This document shows positions 25,374 through 33,211 of a stretch of 64,000 nucleotides of DNA, in pieces. The stretch is from NCBI RefSeq assembly GCF_003955735.1, contig NZ_CP034464.1:3224001-3288000 (forward strand). The letters run 5' to 3'. The first letter of the stretch is position 1; each line of letters begins with the position of its first letter. The DNA is from Undibacterium parvum. Its GTDB lineage: Bacteria > Pseudomonadota > Gammaproteobacteria > Burkholderiales > Burkholderiaceae_D. The translations under genes were made by a program, and so were the position numbers. Under the pieces are notes generated by a model that saw only the letters and a program-made list of their open reading frames with translations, was not told the DNA's origin and searched no databases.

Positions 25374-26210
25374 ATGACTTTGTATGTTTCTGATCTGGAC
25401 GGCACCCTATTAGACCGTGACGGCAAGCTGTCGGCGCGTAGCCGCGCCGGGCTGACCGATTTGCTAGAACAAGGTTTGTTGTTTACGGTTGCCAGTGCCC
25501 GCCATGTCTCGTCTATCCGCAGCATTCTGGGTGATCTGCCGCTGCGTTTGCCGGTGATCTCGGGTAATGGCGCCTATCTCGGGGCGATGGCTAGCGATCA
25601 GCATGAGCTAGTGCATGCGATGGAGCCCGCGTTGGCGCAGTCTATTTTTGCGCTGATAAGGCGGCTAGATCTGATGCCGTTTTTCTCCACCCATAACGGG
25701 CAATACGATCAATTGTTTTATCAAGAGGCGCAAAATCTCGGGCAGCAAGGCTTTGTCAGCGAACGCCTGCGCAATGCCGATCCGCGCCTGCGTCATACGC
25801 CGCGTTTGCAAGATCATTTGCTGGACCCGGTGGTCACCTTCGTCATCATAGACCGCGCTGCGCCCTTACTGGAGTTGCAGGCTGAGATCACGGCCTTGTG
25901 CGGTGATGCGGTCGAGACCCATCTGGCCGACGATCTGTATCTGCCTGGCTGGCCCTGGCTGACGGTGCACGATAGACGTGCCAGCAAAGATCAGGCCATC
26001 AAAACTCTGGCAGATCGTTACAGTTTGAATGAACGCGAGATCGTGGTGTTTGGTGACCATGTGAATGACGTCAGCATGCTGCGTGCCGCGCACCGTGGCA
26101 TCGCCATGGAAAACGCGATCGCCGCCGTCAAGCAAGAGGCACATACCGTGATCGGCCCGCATTACGAAGACAGTGTGCTGCAGTTTATTCAAAACGACTG
26201 GCGGCGCTAG
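25374..26210 (+). CDS. Cof-type HAD-IIB phosphatase
   Basis: 278-aa HAD-superfamily hydrolase. Motif I SDLDGTLLDRDG (Asp 8 and 10) is at the N-terminus, motif II is SGNGAYLG in the VISGNGA context, the Lys of motif III is RASKDQAIKTL, and motif IV is VVFGDHVNDVSMLRAAHRGI (GDxxND). The large C2B cap lies between, as in Cof/YbiV-type sugar-phosphate phosphatases. Cytoplasmic. The substrate is not predictable. Repeats B and A follow the stop. Confidence 0.94.
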   Translation: MTLYVSDLDGTLLDRDGKLSARSRAGLTDLLEQGLLFTVASARHVSSIRSILGDLPLRLPVISGNGAYLGAMASDQHELVHAMEPALAQSIFALIRRLDLMPFFSTHNGQYDQLFYQEAQNLGQQGFVSERLRNADPRLRHTPRLQDHLLDPVVTFVIIDRAAPLLELQAEITALCGDAVETHLADDLYLPGWPWLTVHDRRASKDQAIKTLADRYSLNEREIVVFGDHVNDVSMLRAAHRGIAMENAIAAVKQEAHTVIGPHYEDSVLQFIQNDWRR

Positions 26211-26229
26211 TTCAACATAGTTTTCTAAT

Positions 26230-26331
26230 AGGACTTACGCAAAATTGTTCCAGCTAGGCGCACCGCCGAAGACAGTACTTTAGTACGGCAAGGCGAGTGC
26301 AACAACGTTGGGGCGGTTTTGCGTAAGTCCT
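26230..26331. repeat. MITE-like element family B, full copy 2
   Basis: 102 bp with ends AGGACTTACGCAAAA / TTTTGCGTAAGTCCT and the same interior as the copy at 5048. It starts 20 nt after the HAD phosphatase stop and is followed 18 nt later by palindrome A. Confidence 0.92.
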
Positions 26332-26349
26332 ATCTAAGGGTAGCTGCAG

Positions 26350-26408
26350 GCGCATATTCCATGCGCCTCTCCGGCCTGCATGGCCTGTAAGCCGCATGGG
26401 ATATGCGC
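26350..26408. repeat. Dispersed palindrome family A, copy 5
   Basis: 59 bp with arms GCGCATATTCCATGCG / CGCATGGGATATGCGC and core CCTGCATGGCCTG. It forms a tandem block with element B copy 2. Confidence 0.92.
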
Positions 26409-26615
26409 GCTGGCAGGCATGCTTTTCAAAAAAGCAGAATGCTATTTGCAGGCCAGCCAGGCTTCGATCTTGCGATGTGCCACTGTTGAGTTGCTGGTTA
26501 TTGGGACAATATTTTTTGTAAATCTAGCTTTTACTGGTATAACACGGCCTGATCCTGCAATGATGGCGAATGCCAGGTTCGGGGCGCAATTTAATAACTA
26601 CTTTTTGGGAATGTG

Positions 26616-27203
26616 ATGAAAAAATCGATACGCTTTATTTCTCTGGCATCTTGCCTGCTGGCGCTGAGTTTGACGCAAGGCTGCGCCACCAAGGTCAAGG
26701 CCAGCACTGCGAGTAATCCCGCGCCTAGCGAAGCATTTTCTGCTTATGGACGGATTAACTTAAAGCCGGCAACATTTAAGCAGGGCTACAAAGGGAGCGC
26801 CGCTGGTCTGGCGAAAATTGAAGAAAATCTGGCTAAGGATCTGGCGCCTTCTCTGGAAACCTGGAACAAGACGGCTGCAAATGGACGCACTCTAACCATA
26901 GAGCCTATCGTGGAAGAGCTAGAGTTTACCCGTGGTGCGACGCGCGTGTTCCTGGGGCCACTGGCGGGTAGCTCAGGCGTGCTGATGCGTATCAAAATTA
27001 CTGATGCTCAAGGTAAAATTGTGGCGACTCCAGAATTTTTTCAACGCGCCGATGCCATGGCCGCAGGCTTTTTGTTTGGCGTACACGATAATCTGATGCT
27101 GACTCGCGTCGCCAACTTGGCGAGTGCTTACGTTATAAATAATTACGGTCGCGCCCAAGGTGGCCCGACGGGCGCTGATGACAAGGCTCTCGCTGCAAAG
27201 TAA
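26616..27203 (+). CDS. DUF3313-like lipoprotein
   Basis: 195 aa with a lipoprotein signal peptide (MKKSIRFISLASCLLALSLT, lipobox TQG-C). The mature part (FSAYGRINLKPATFKQGYKG and EPIVEELEFTRGATRVFLGP followed by SSGVLMRIKITDAQGKIV) resembles DUF3313-type envelope lipoproteins. ATG 26616 is used in preference to the GTG one codon upstream. A surface or periplasmic role is likely, but none is established. Confidence 0.8.
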   Translation: MKKSIRFISLASCLLALSLTQGCATKVKASTASNPAPSEAFSAYGRINLKPATFKQGYKGSAAGLAKIEENLAKDLAPSLETWNKTAANGRTLTIEPIVEELEFTRGATRVFLGPLAGSSGVLMRIKITDAQGKIVATPEFFQRADAMAAGFLFGVHDNLMLTRVANLASAYVINNYGRAQGGPTGADDKALAAK

Positions 27204-27301
27204 GCCGTATTTTCACTGGCGTCGCTCTGGCTGCATATTTATTCAGAGTGCCGCTAGCCAAGCATAGATATTTATCCTTCCCTTCCCTTCATCACACGCT
27301 T

Positions 27302-27835
27302 ATGTCTGCCAGTCTGCCTACCCTAACCATACATCCCCCCACACTTAGCGACCTGGATGATTTGTACGCCTTCGAGATGTGCAATCGGCTTTATTTTGAG
27401 CACTGGATCAATGCACGACCTGCAGATTATTACTCACTAGAGGGTGTCGCGCTCGCGATACAGGCCGCGCAGCAAGATGCCGCCAAGGATAGCGCGTATC
27501 AGTATCTGGTGCGTGAAAATGGGCTGTTGCTGGCCAGAGTCAATCTGACCCAGGTAAAGCGCCCACATCATAGACAGGCCAGTTTGGGTTACCGGGTCGC
27601 GCAAGAGCACAACGGACGCGGTGTCGCAAAAGCGGCAGTGCGTCTGGCATTGCAGCAGGCATTTACTGAACTGGATCTGTGGCGGATAGAGGCGTGTGCC
27701 AGACCAGAAAACCTGGCTTCGGTGAAGGTCTTGTTGGCGAACGACTTCGCGCAATTCGGTCACTCCAAGCGTTGCTTTCAATTGGGCGCTACCTGGTACG
27801 ATCTCTTGCATTTTGAAGTGCATGCAGCAAAATAG
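27302..27835 (+). CDS. GNAT family N-acetyltransferase
   Basis: 177 aa, RimJ/RimL-like. Visible features: the N-terminal LSDLDDLYAFEMCNRLYFEH, the acetyl-CoA-binding loop LGYRVAQEHNGRGVAKAAVR (Q/RxxGxG/A type) and the C-terminal LWRIEACARPENLASVKVLL. It would acetylate a small amine or protein N-terminus in the cytoplasm. ATG 27302 is selected over the upstream frame from 27248 because it fits the domain start. Palindrome A follows 47 nt downstream. Confidence 0.92.
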   Translation: MSASLPTLTIHPPTLSDLDDLYAFEMCNRLYFEHWINARPADYYSLEGVALAIQAAQQDAAKDSAYQYLVRENGLLLARVNLTQVKRPHHRQASLGYRVAQEHNGRGVAKAAVRLALQQAFTELDLWRIEACARPENLASVKVLLANDFAQFGHSKRCFQLGATWYDLLHFEVHAAK

Positions 27836-27881
27836 ATTTTAGCGTATTGATACCATCGAAAATATTAGAGCCTGGCCCAAG

Positions 27882-27940
27882 GCGCATATTCCATGCGGGT
27901 TTGCGGGCAACATGGCCTGCGGGCCGCATGGAATATGCGC
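27882..27940. repeat. Dispersed palindrome family A, copy 6 (best arms)
   Basis: 59 bp with 17-bp perfect arms GCGCATATTCCATGCGG / CCGCATGGAATATGCGC. It is the cleanest copy and can serve as reference for the family. Confidence 0.94.
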
Positions 27941-28104
27941 GCTGGCAGGGTGGCTTCAAAAATGGAGCTTAGAGCGCATAGTTTAGGCCCAGAGTTTGCA
28001 TAAAATGGGCGTATGATTTCTGCATGTTGAAAAACAGATAAAATAACGGCGATCCATGTGCTGCATCCAAACTCTGACTCTATCTAGCCCCCTCTTTAGC
28101 CCCT

Positions 28105-28647
28105 ATGAATCCACGCATTATTGCCGTTCACAAAGACACAAATCACAATTTTAGCAAGAACAGTTGTTCGCAACTGAGACTGTTGCAAGGCTTAGGCGTC
28201 GAAGGCGATGCGCACTGCGGCGTTACCGTTAAACACCGTTCTCGCGTGGCCTTAGATCCTAGTCAACCTAACCTAAGGCAAGTACATCTATTGCACGCTG
28301 AGCTGTTTGACGAGCTAGCGGCACAAGGTTTTCAGCTCAGCCCTGGGGTGATGGGTGAAAATATTACTACCCGTGGCATCGATTTGCTGGCGCTGCCTGT
28401 GGGCACCCAGCTGCATTTGGGGACGCAGGCTATCGTTGAGCTGACGGGCTTACGCAATCCTTGCGCGCAGATAGAAAATTTCCAAGCCGGCTTACTCTCC
28501 GCGGTGCTTGATTTTGGTCCCGAGGGAGAATTGATACGCAAAGCCGGGGTAATGGGTATCGTGCTGGTGACAGGGATAGTTAGTCCTGATGATACGATTA
28601 AAATCCTGCTGCCCGAGGGCGAACATAGGGCGCTGGAGCGGGTCTAA
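28105..28647 (+). CDS. MOSC domain protein
   Basis: 180-aa stand-alone MOSC (molybdenum cofactor sulfurase C-terminal) domain, a beta-barrel that binds Moco or related ligands. Key elements: GLGVEGDAHCG, QVHLLHAELFDEL, PGVMGENITTRGIDL and the conserved Cys in LRNPCAQIENFQAGL. Members such as YiiM reduce N-hydroxylated compounds or transfer sulfur; the exact role is unknown here. A molybdenum enzyme (formate dehydrogenase) lies 31 kb away, which is too far to argue a link. Confidence 0.93.
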   Translation: MNPRIIAVHKDTNHNFSKNSCSQLRLLQGLGVEGDAHCGVTVKHRSRVALDPSQPNLRQVHLLHAELFDELAAQGFQLSPGVMGENITTRGIDLLALPVGTQLHLGTQAIVELTGLRNPCAQIENFQAGLLSAVLDFGPEGELIRKAGVMGIVLVTGIVSPDDTIKILLPEGEHRALERV

Positions 28648-28798
28648 GCGGCGACTACAGCATAGTTTTGAGCGGCTCTCTGTCGAATTCCAAGAAAATA
28701 GTTTGTGGAAAAATTAAGAGATGCAAAAGTGAGTTAATAAGCGTAGCATGGTTCCTCGGTGAGAATTTTATGTCTTTTTTCTGAGAGACCTCAAAAAA

Positions 28799-29635
28799 AT
28801 GCCCGCCTTTTATTCCTCGAAGTTAATACGCTTAATAGCGCTTAGTTGCAGCGCTTTATGCCTCTCGGCCGAGTTGCATGCCGAGTGTTCCCGCGTCATC
28901 AACGTTCCGGTTTCCGCTACCGGCTTGAGCGTGATTACCGCCGGTGAGAAAATTCACGGGATTTTCCCCGATTTACTGCGCCGCCTCGGTGAGAAAAATG
29001 CCTGCAGCTTTGCCTTTACCAGTGTTCCCAAGGCGAGGGTGGCAGCGATGTTTGAGGCTGGCAACTCTGACATGATGTTGGCTTCCATAAAAACGCCGCG
29101 CAGAGACGAATTTGGTATCTTTTTTCCTATGGTGAGTATTCGGGCAACCTTGATCTCTATCGCGACTTCACGGCCGGCCATAAGCAATTTCAAGGATGTC
29201 CTCAAGCAATCTGACATGCATTTAATTTTAGTGCGTGGTTTTGATTACGGTCCCGAGTATCAGCGCTTGATCGATGAGCTCAATAAGCAAGCGCGCGTGT
29301 CGTTTGAAAGTGAGCCGCTGTCGGTGGCACGCTTACTTAAACTGCGCCCAACGAGTGCCACGATTATGGCGCCGAGTATTTTCACTGGCGAGTTGCAAGC
29401 CGATAGCCGGGTTGAAGATATGCTAGGAAAACTCAGATTTGAACCACTCGATGAGCTGGCCTGGTCGTATAGCGGTAGCTATTTATCCAAGACTGCGCTG
29501 ACTCAGGCTGACCGCGAAAAACTGGCTAAGATGCTGGAGCAGGCTGGGCAATCTGGCGAAGCCTGGCGTGCATATCAAAAAGTGTACTCGCCCGAGGTCG
29601 TCAAAATCAGCATACGCCCACTCAGTGCGCAATAA
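28799..29635 (+). CDS. Periplasmic solute-binding protein (SBP_bac_3-like)
   Basis: 278 aa with a signal peptide ending near SAELHA-EC. The fold resembles the type-3 solute-binding proteins for amino acids and similar ligands: GEKIHGIFPDLLRRLGEKNA, AMFEAGNSDMMLASIKTPRR and LARLLKLRPTSATIMAPSIF-type segments. No permease or ATPase gene is near, so it may be an orphan receptor or work with a distant transporter. Only a moderate family assignment is possible from inspection. Confidence 0.78.
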   Translation: MPAFYSSKLIRLIALSCSALCLSAELHAECSRVINVPVSATGLSVITAGEKIHGIFPDLLRRLGEKNACSFAFTSVPKARVAAMFEAGNSDMMLASIKTPRRDEFGIFFPMVSIRATLISIATSRPAISNFKDVLKQSDMHLILVRGFDYGPEYQRLIDELNKQARVSFESEPLSVARLLKLRPTSATIMAPSIFTGELQADSRVEDMLGKLRFEPLDELAWSYSGSYLSKTALTQADREKLAKMLEQAGQSGEAWRAYQKVYSPEVVKISIRPLSAQ

Positions 29636-29642
29636 ATACAAT

Positions 29643-29680
29643 AAAAAAACGAGGGCCAGTGATTTCACTGGCCCTCGTTA
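29643..29680. terminator. Bidirectional intrinsic terminator
   Basis: 13-bp perfect stem CGAGGGCCAGTGA / TCACTGGCCCTCG with a 2-nt centre. Seven A's on the left give a U-tract on the minus strand, ending the reductase gene; TTAGTTTAAG on the right serves the binding-protein gene less strongly. Confidence 0.9.
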
Positions 29681-29739
29681 GTTTAAGTTAGTTTAACTCA
29701 ACGTCAATCAAAAATAATCAACAATCGTCTGCTGTGGAA

Positions 29740-32232
29740 TTAGCCGCAAGCACCGACATAACCGCAGGAAACGCAACGGCTGCAGCCGTCGATTTTTTGC
29801 AAGGCATAGGCACCGCAATCCGGGCATTTTTTACCGGTAGCCGTATAGGTAATGGGTGCCGCATCTGCTTCGTAGGCAAGGTCATCCATGCCGTAGGCTA
29901 AGGTTTTGTTTTTGAATTTTTCTGCCAGTACCGTGATTGGTACCTGATTGCCGGCAGCATCCAAAAAGCCGCGTTTCATCAAGATGCGTTGCAGCGAGTA
30001 ACCGATGGCGGCTACTTCTGATTCATGGAACATCGGCGCTTGCGAACCGTCTTCCTTGGTGATCATGCCGCAGCGTACCGTGCCCTTGTCCCACACCACT
30101 TCGCGCATGTCGGCCAGCGCTTTGGCGATCGAGCCACCCGAACGCGCTGCCATCGACAAGAGACGCATACTGGCCGATATCCATTGCTGACCATCGTTCT
30201 TCTGGCCGGCTGGCATGAAGAATTCAAACGGTCTTTCTATGGTGGCACGCTCGCCGCCGACAACACCCTGGATGTGAATGAAGCTAACTGTCAGATAAAC
30301 CGTTTTCTTGCCTTCGTAAGTCATGTACTGCACTTTAGAAGTGACTGACTCCAGGTCGCCAAACGGACGACCATCGAATTGCTTGCGCAGTAAATCGTCA
30401 TCTGGAATGGATGCTACTGCTGGTACATCCGGTGTGGTGCTGGCGACTGACAGCACGCTACCTAAAATGCTGTTCGGACGGTAGGTGGCGAGGCCTTTGA
30501 GACCTGCGCGCCAGGCGTCCATGTACAGATTTTGGAAGTCCTCGTAAGGGTAATCAGCCGGCACGTTGACGGTTTTTGAAATCGCCGAATCAATGAAGGG
30601 CTGCACCACTTCCAGCATCTTCATGTGATCGCTGGCCGACATATTGAGCGCGGTGACAAACTGATGCGGCAACTTATTGTCATCGCTAACGTCGTTGCCC
30701 AAGTGGCGATACAGGCGCCAGGCGTGATCGGCGACTTCATAGATTTTGCTGTCGCCAACGGCCATGCGTTTCTTACGGTTGTATACCCAAGAGAAGGCCG
30801 GTTCTATACCGTTAGAGGCATTGTCGGCGAAGGCCAAGGTGATGGTGCCGGTAGGCGCAATCGACAGCAGGTGTGAGTTGCGCAGACCGTGCTTGGACAT
30901 GGCGCTGCGGATGGCTTTAGGCAGACGTTTTGCGAACACGCCAGCCAGGTATTTCGTGCTGTTAAACAGCGGGAACGCGCCTTTTTCTTTGGCCAGTTCT
31001 ATCGATGCCAGATACGAAGTGTCGCGCATGACTTCTGAGATTTTTTGTGCCAGAGCACGGCCTTCGTCTGAGTCGTAACGCAGACCCATCATCACCAGCG
31101 TGCTGCCCAGACCCAAGAAGCCAAGGCCGATGCGGCGCTTCGACATGGCTTCGGCTTTTTGCTGTGGTAGAGGCCATGCAGTGGCTTCCAGCACATTGTC
31201 CAGCATGCGAATTGCCAGGGTGACGACTTCTTTAAAAGTATCAAAATCAAAGCTGGCAGTATTGCCGAATGCTGCTTTGACGAAACGCGTCAGATTGACC
31301 GAACCGAGGCAGCAGCAGCCATAGTCAGGCAAAGGCTGTTCGGCACAAGGGTTGGTCGCTTCTATAGTTTCGCAGTAGTACAGATTGTTTTCTGCGTTCA
31401 TGCGCGACAAAAACAAAATACCAGGCTCGGCGTGATCGTAAGTCGATTTCATGACTTCGTCCCACAGATCGCGGGCTCTGACGGTCTGGTGTACCCACAG
31501 ACCATCTTCGCGCAGATAGGCGCCGGCTTCTTTTTTCTCGTCGCCAGGTTCAGCTTTGTGCACCAGACAGAAATCGGTATCGTTAGCGACGGCGTTCATG
31601 AACTCATCGGTAACGCCGATGGAGATATTAAAATTAGTCAGGCCGCCCTGGTCTTTGGAACGTATGAATTCGAGGATGTCTGGATGGTCGCCGCGCAATA
31701 CGCCCATTTGCGCACCACGGCGCGCACCAGCTGATTCTACCGTGGAGCAAGAAGCATTAAACACTTGCATAAAAGAGACAGGGCCGGAGGCGCGTGAACG
31801 GGTACCACGTACCAGTGCGTCTTTCGGGCGTATGGTCGAGAAATCGTAACCGACACCACCACCGCGACGCATGGTTTCTGCAGCGTCGGACAAGGCGGTA
31901 TAGATACCCGGCTTGCCATTGGTGGTGGAGGAGACCGAATCGCCTACCGGTTGCACGAAGCAATTAATCAGGGTGGCGTGCAAATCCATGCCGGCGGCGG
32001 AATTAATCCGGCCAGCCGGGACGAAACCATTCTTTTGCGCCCACAAGAATTTTTCTTCGTAATAGGCTTGGAAATCGGGCTGTTCGACACTGGCTAAGGC
32101 GCTGGCAACCCGCGCTTGTACGTCCTGGATACTGCTTTCTTCGCCTTTGGCGTATTTTTCTAGTAACACATCGAGAGAGATTTCTTGTGGCGACATTTCA
32201 GTCAGTCCTAACATTTTTTCGTTGGCGTTCAT
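29740..32232 (-). CDS. nrdJ: Adenosylcobalamin-dependent ribonucleotide reductase (class II)
   Basis: 830 aa. It reduces ribonucleotides to deoxyribonucleotides using a B12-derived thiyl radical. Features: [20 protein letters not shown] with a conserved redox Cys, [36 protein letters not shown], the radical-site motif [13 protein letters not shown], and [20 protein letters not shown]. The C-terminus carries the CPDC...[14 protein letters not shown] cysteine cluster typical of NrdJ, probably a zinc or thiol-relay site. No cobalamin riboswitch was recognised upstream; an 11-bp repeat array lies there instead. Confidence 0.96.
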   Translation of the reverse strand: MNANEKMLGLTEMSPQEISLDVLLEKYAKGEESSIQDVQARVASALASVEQPDFQAYYEEKFLWAQKNGFVPAGRINSAAGMDLHATLINCFVQPVGDSVSSTTNGKPGIYTALSDAAETMRRGGGVGYDFSTIRPKDALVRGTRSRASGPVSFMQVFNASCSTVESAGARRGAQMGVLRGDHPDILEFIRSKDQGGLTNFNISIGVTDEFMNAVANDTDFCLVHKAEPGDEKKEAGAYLREDGLWVHQTVRARDLWDEVMKSTYDHAEPGILFLSRMNAENNLYYCETIEATNPCAEQPLPDYGCCCLGSVNLTRFVKAAFGNTASFDFDTFKEVVTLAIRMLDNVLEATAWPLPQQKAEAMSKRRIGLGFLGLGSTLVMMGLRYDSDEGRALAQKISEVMRDTSYLASIELAKEKGAFPLFNSTKYLAGVFAKRLPKAIRSAMSKHGLRNSHLLSIAPTGTITLAFADNASNGIEPAFSWVYNRKKRMAVGDSKIYEVADHAWRLYRHLGNDVSDDNKLPHQFVTALNMSASDHMKMLEVVQPFIDSAISKTVNVPADYPYEDFQNLYMDAWRAGLKGLATYRPNSILGSVLSVASTTPDVPAVASIPDDDLLRKQFDGRPFGDLESVTSKVQYMTYEGKKTVYLTVSFIHIQGVVGGERATIERPFEFFMPAGQKNDGQQWISASMRLLSMAARSGGSIAKALADMREVVWDKGTVRCGMITKEDGSQAPMFHESEVAAIGYSLQRILMKRGFLDAAGNQVPITVLAEKFKNKTLAYGMDDLAYEADAAPITYTATGKKCPDCGAYALQKIDGCSRCVSCGYVGACG

Positions 32233-32720
32233 CTGGATGAATAAGTAGTGGTGGTAACGGTGAGTGGAGTGCGGCGAAATTTGGGTAAAACGTGAAATTA
32301 ACTTAAGAACAAAAAGAAATAGCTAATAACAGATTAACAATATGGTCAGAACAGGGGCAGAACAGGGGCAGAACAGGGCCAGCACAGGGTCAGAGCAGCG
32401 GCAGAACGGGGCAATAACAAGCAAACAATAGGCAAACAAAAAGCAAGAAACAAAAAATACTTGGGAAATAAGACGACACAGAGAACTATGTCGAAATCGT
32501 CATTATTGATTAAATAAGAGTATGTTTTTAGGGAAATTGTTGCAGAGGAATTTTGTTAAAAGTGCTCATGCCAAAGCCAAATCGCGTCAGGCATTATAAC
32601 CCTAGGCTCTGTTTTTTCCTTGATGCGACTCAAGAATTTCTGGACACTTGGTATGCTGGAAAGATAAGTTGGCGTAAGCTTATTTAATTCAAAATTTGAA
32701 TTAGTTATAGGGAAAACATC
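32233..32720. promoter_or_regulatory. Divergent intergenic region of nrdJ and its small partner
   Basis: 488 bp between two divergently transcribed genes. It holds the 11-bp repeat array at 32345-32410, then A-rich sequence and the probable promoters. A ribosome site (AGGGAAA) precedes the GTG at 32721. I could not fold a cobalamin riboswitch (no B12 box was recognised) or see a NrdR-box pair. Confidence 0.5.
32345..32410. repeat. Six tandem 11-bp units
   Basis: Units GTCAGAACAGG, GGCAGAACAGG (twice), GCCAGCACAGG, GTCAGAGCAGC and GGCAGAACGGG run head to tail. The period equals about one DNA helical turn, which would place each unit on the same face. Confidence 0.92.
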
Positions 32721-33125
32721 GTGGAAATTAGTAGTTTTGCCGACTTATTAGAGGCCGCTAGAGCGCAGCCACAGCCGCAGAGATTGTTGTTTATGTTCGC
32801 CAAGGCAGAATTGCCGCCTGGCGTTAATCCGGAAGAAAAACAGTTATTTGAAAATCGCCAGGGCGGTGCGCTTGCCGCGGTCATGTGCGTCGACAAACTA
32901 AGCACAGAATTGCGCGATTTTGCCCATCTGGCGGCAGAGTCCTCACATACCGGCAAGAGTTGGGATATTGTGTTCGTGACGACCATGTCGGGTAAGGGCG
33001 GCGTCGCACCAAGTACCGAGGAAGCCAACCGGCCGCTGGATATGATGGTGCAATCCCTGCGGAATGGCAATATCAGCCAGTATTTGGCATTCAATCAGAG
33101 CGGCGAACTGGTGCAATTGTCTTAA
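32721..33125 (+). CDS. Small conserved protein annotated in relatives as ribonucleotide reductase subunit alpha
   Basis: 134 aa starting at GTG 32721 with AGGGAAA 5-9 nt upstream. It resembles a short betaproteobacterial family (ISSFADLLEAARAQPQPQRL, FMFAKAELPPGVNPEEKQLF, GGALAAVMCVDKLSTELRDF, WDIVFVTTMSGKGGVAPSTE) often named ribonucleotide reductase subunit alpha, although it has none of the catalytic motifs of a reductase. Its position divergent from nrdJ suggests a regulatory or accessory link, which would explain the name; this is inference. Confidence 0.85.
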   Translation: MEISSFADLLEAARAQPQPQRLLFMFAKAELPPGVNPEEKQLFENRQGGALAAVMCVDKLSTELRDFAHLAAESSHTGKSWDIVFVTTMSGKGGVAPSTEEANRPLDMMVQSLRNGNISQYLAFNQSGELVQLS

Positions 33126-33211
33126 TGCCCGCTTGCACATACTGGTTCGCCTTGCAAACGATAGCCGCACAGCAGTTGCAGCAATCGGTATCGCTCTAAA
33201 GCCGGGAAATT

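Noticed and set aside
26380..26616. 78-codon frame after the HAD gene
   Set aside because: It begins inside palindrome A and has no conserved features; its last part merely precedes the lipoprotein start.
32345..32410. CRISPR array
   Set aside because: The units are 11 bp, head to tail without spacers, and no cas gene is present.
32233..32720. Cobalamin riboswitch upstream of the B12-dependent reductase
   Set aside because: No B12-box-like GCCACTG motif or matching helices recognised; the region is dominated by the 11-bp array and A-rich sequence.
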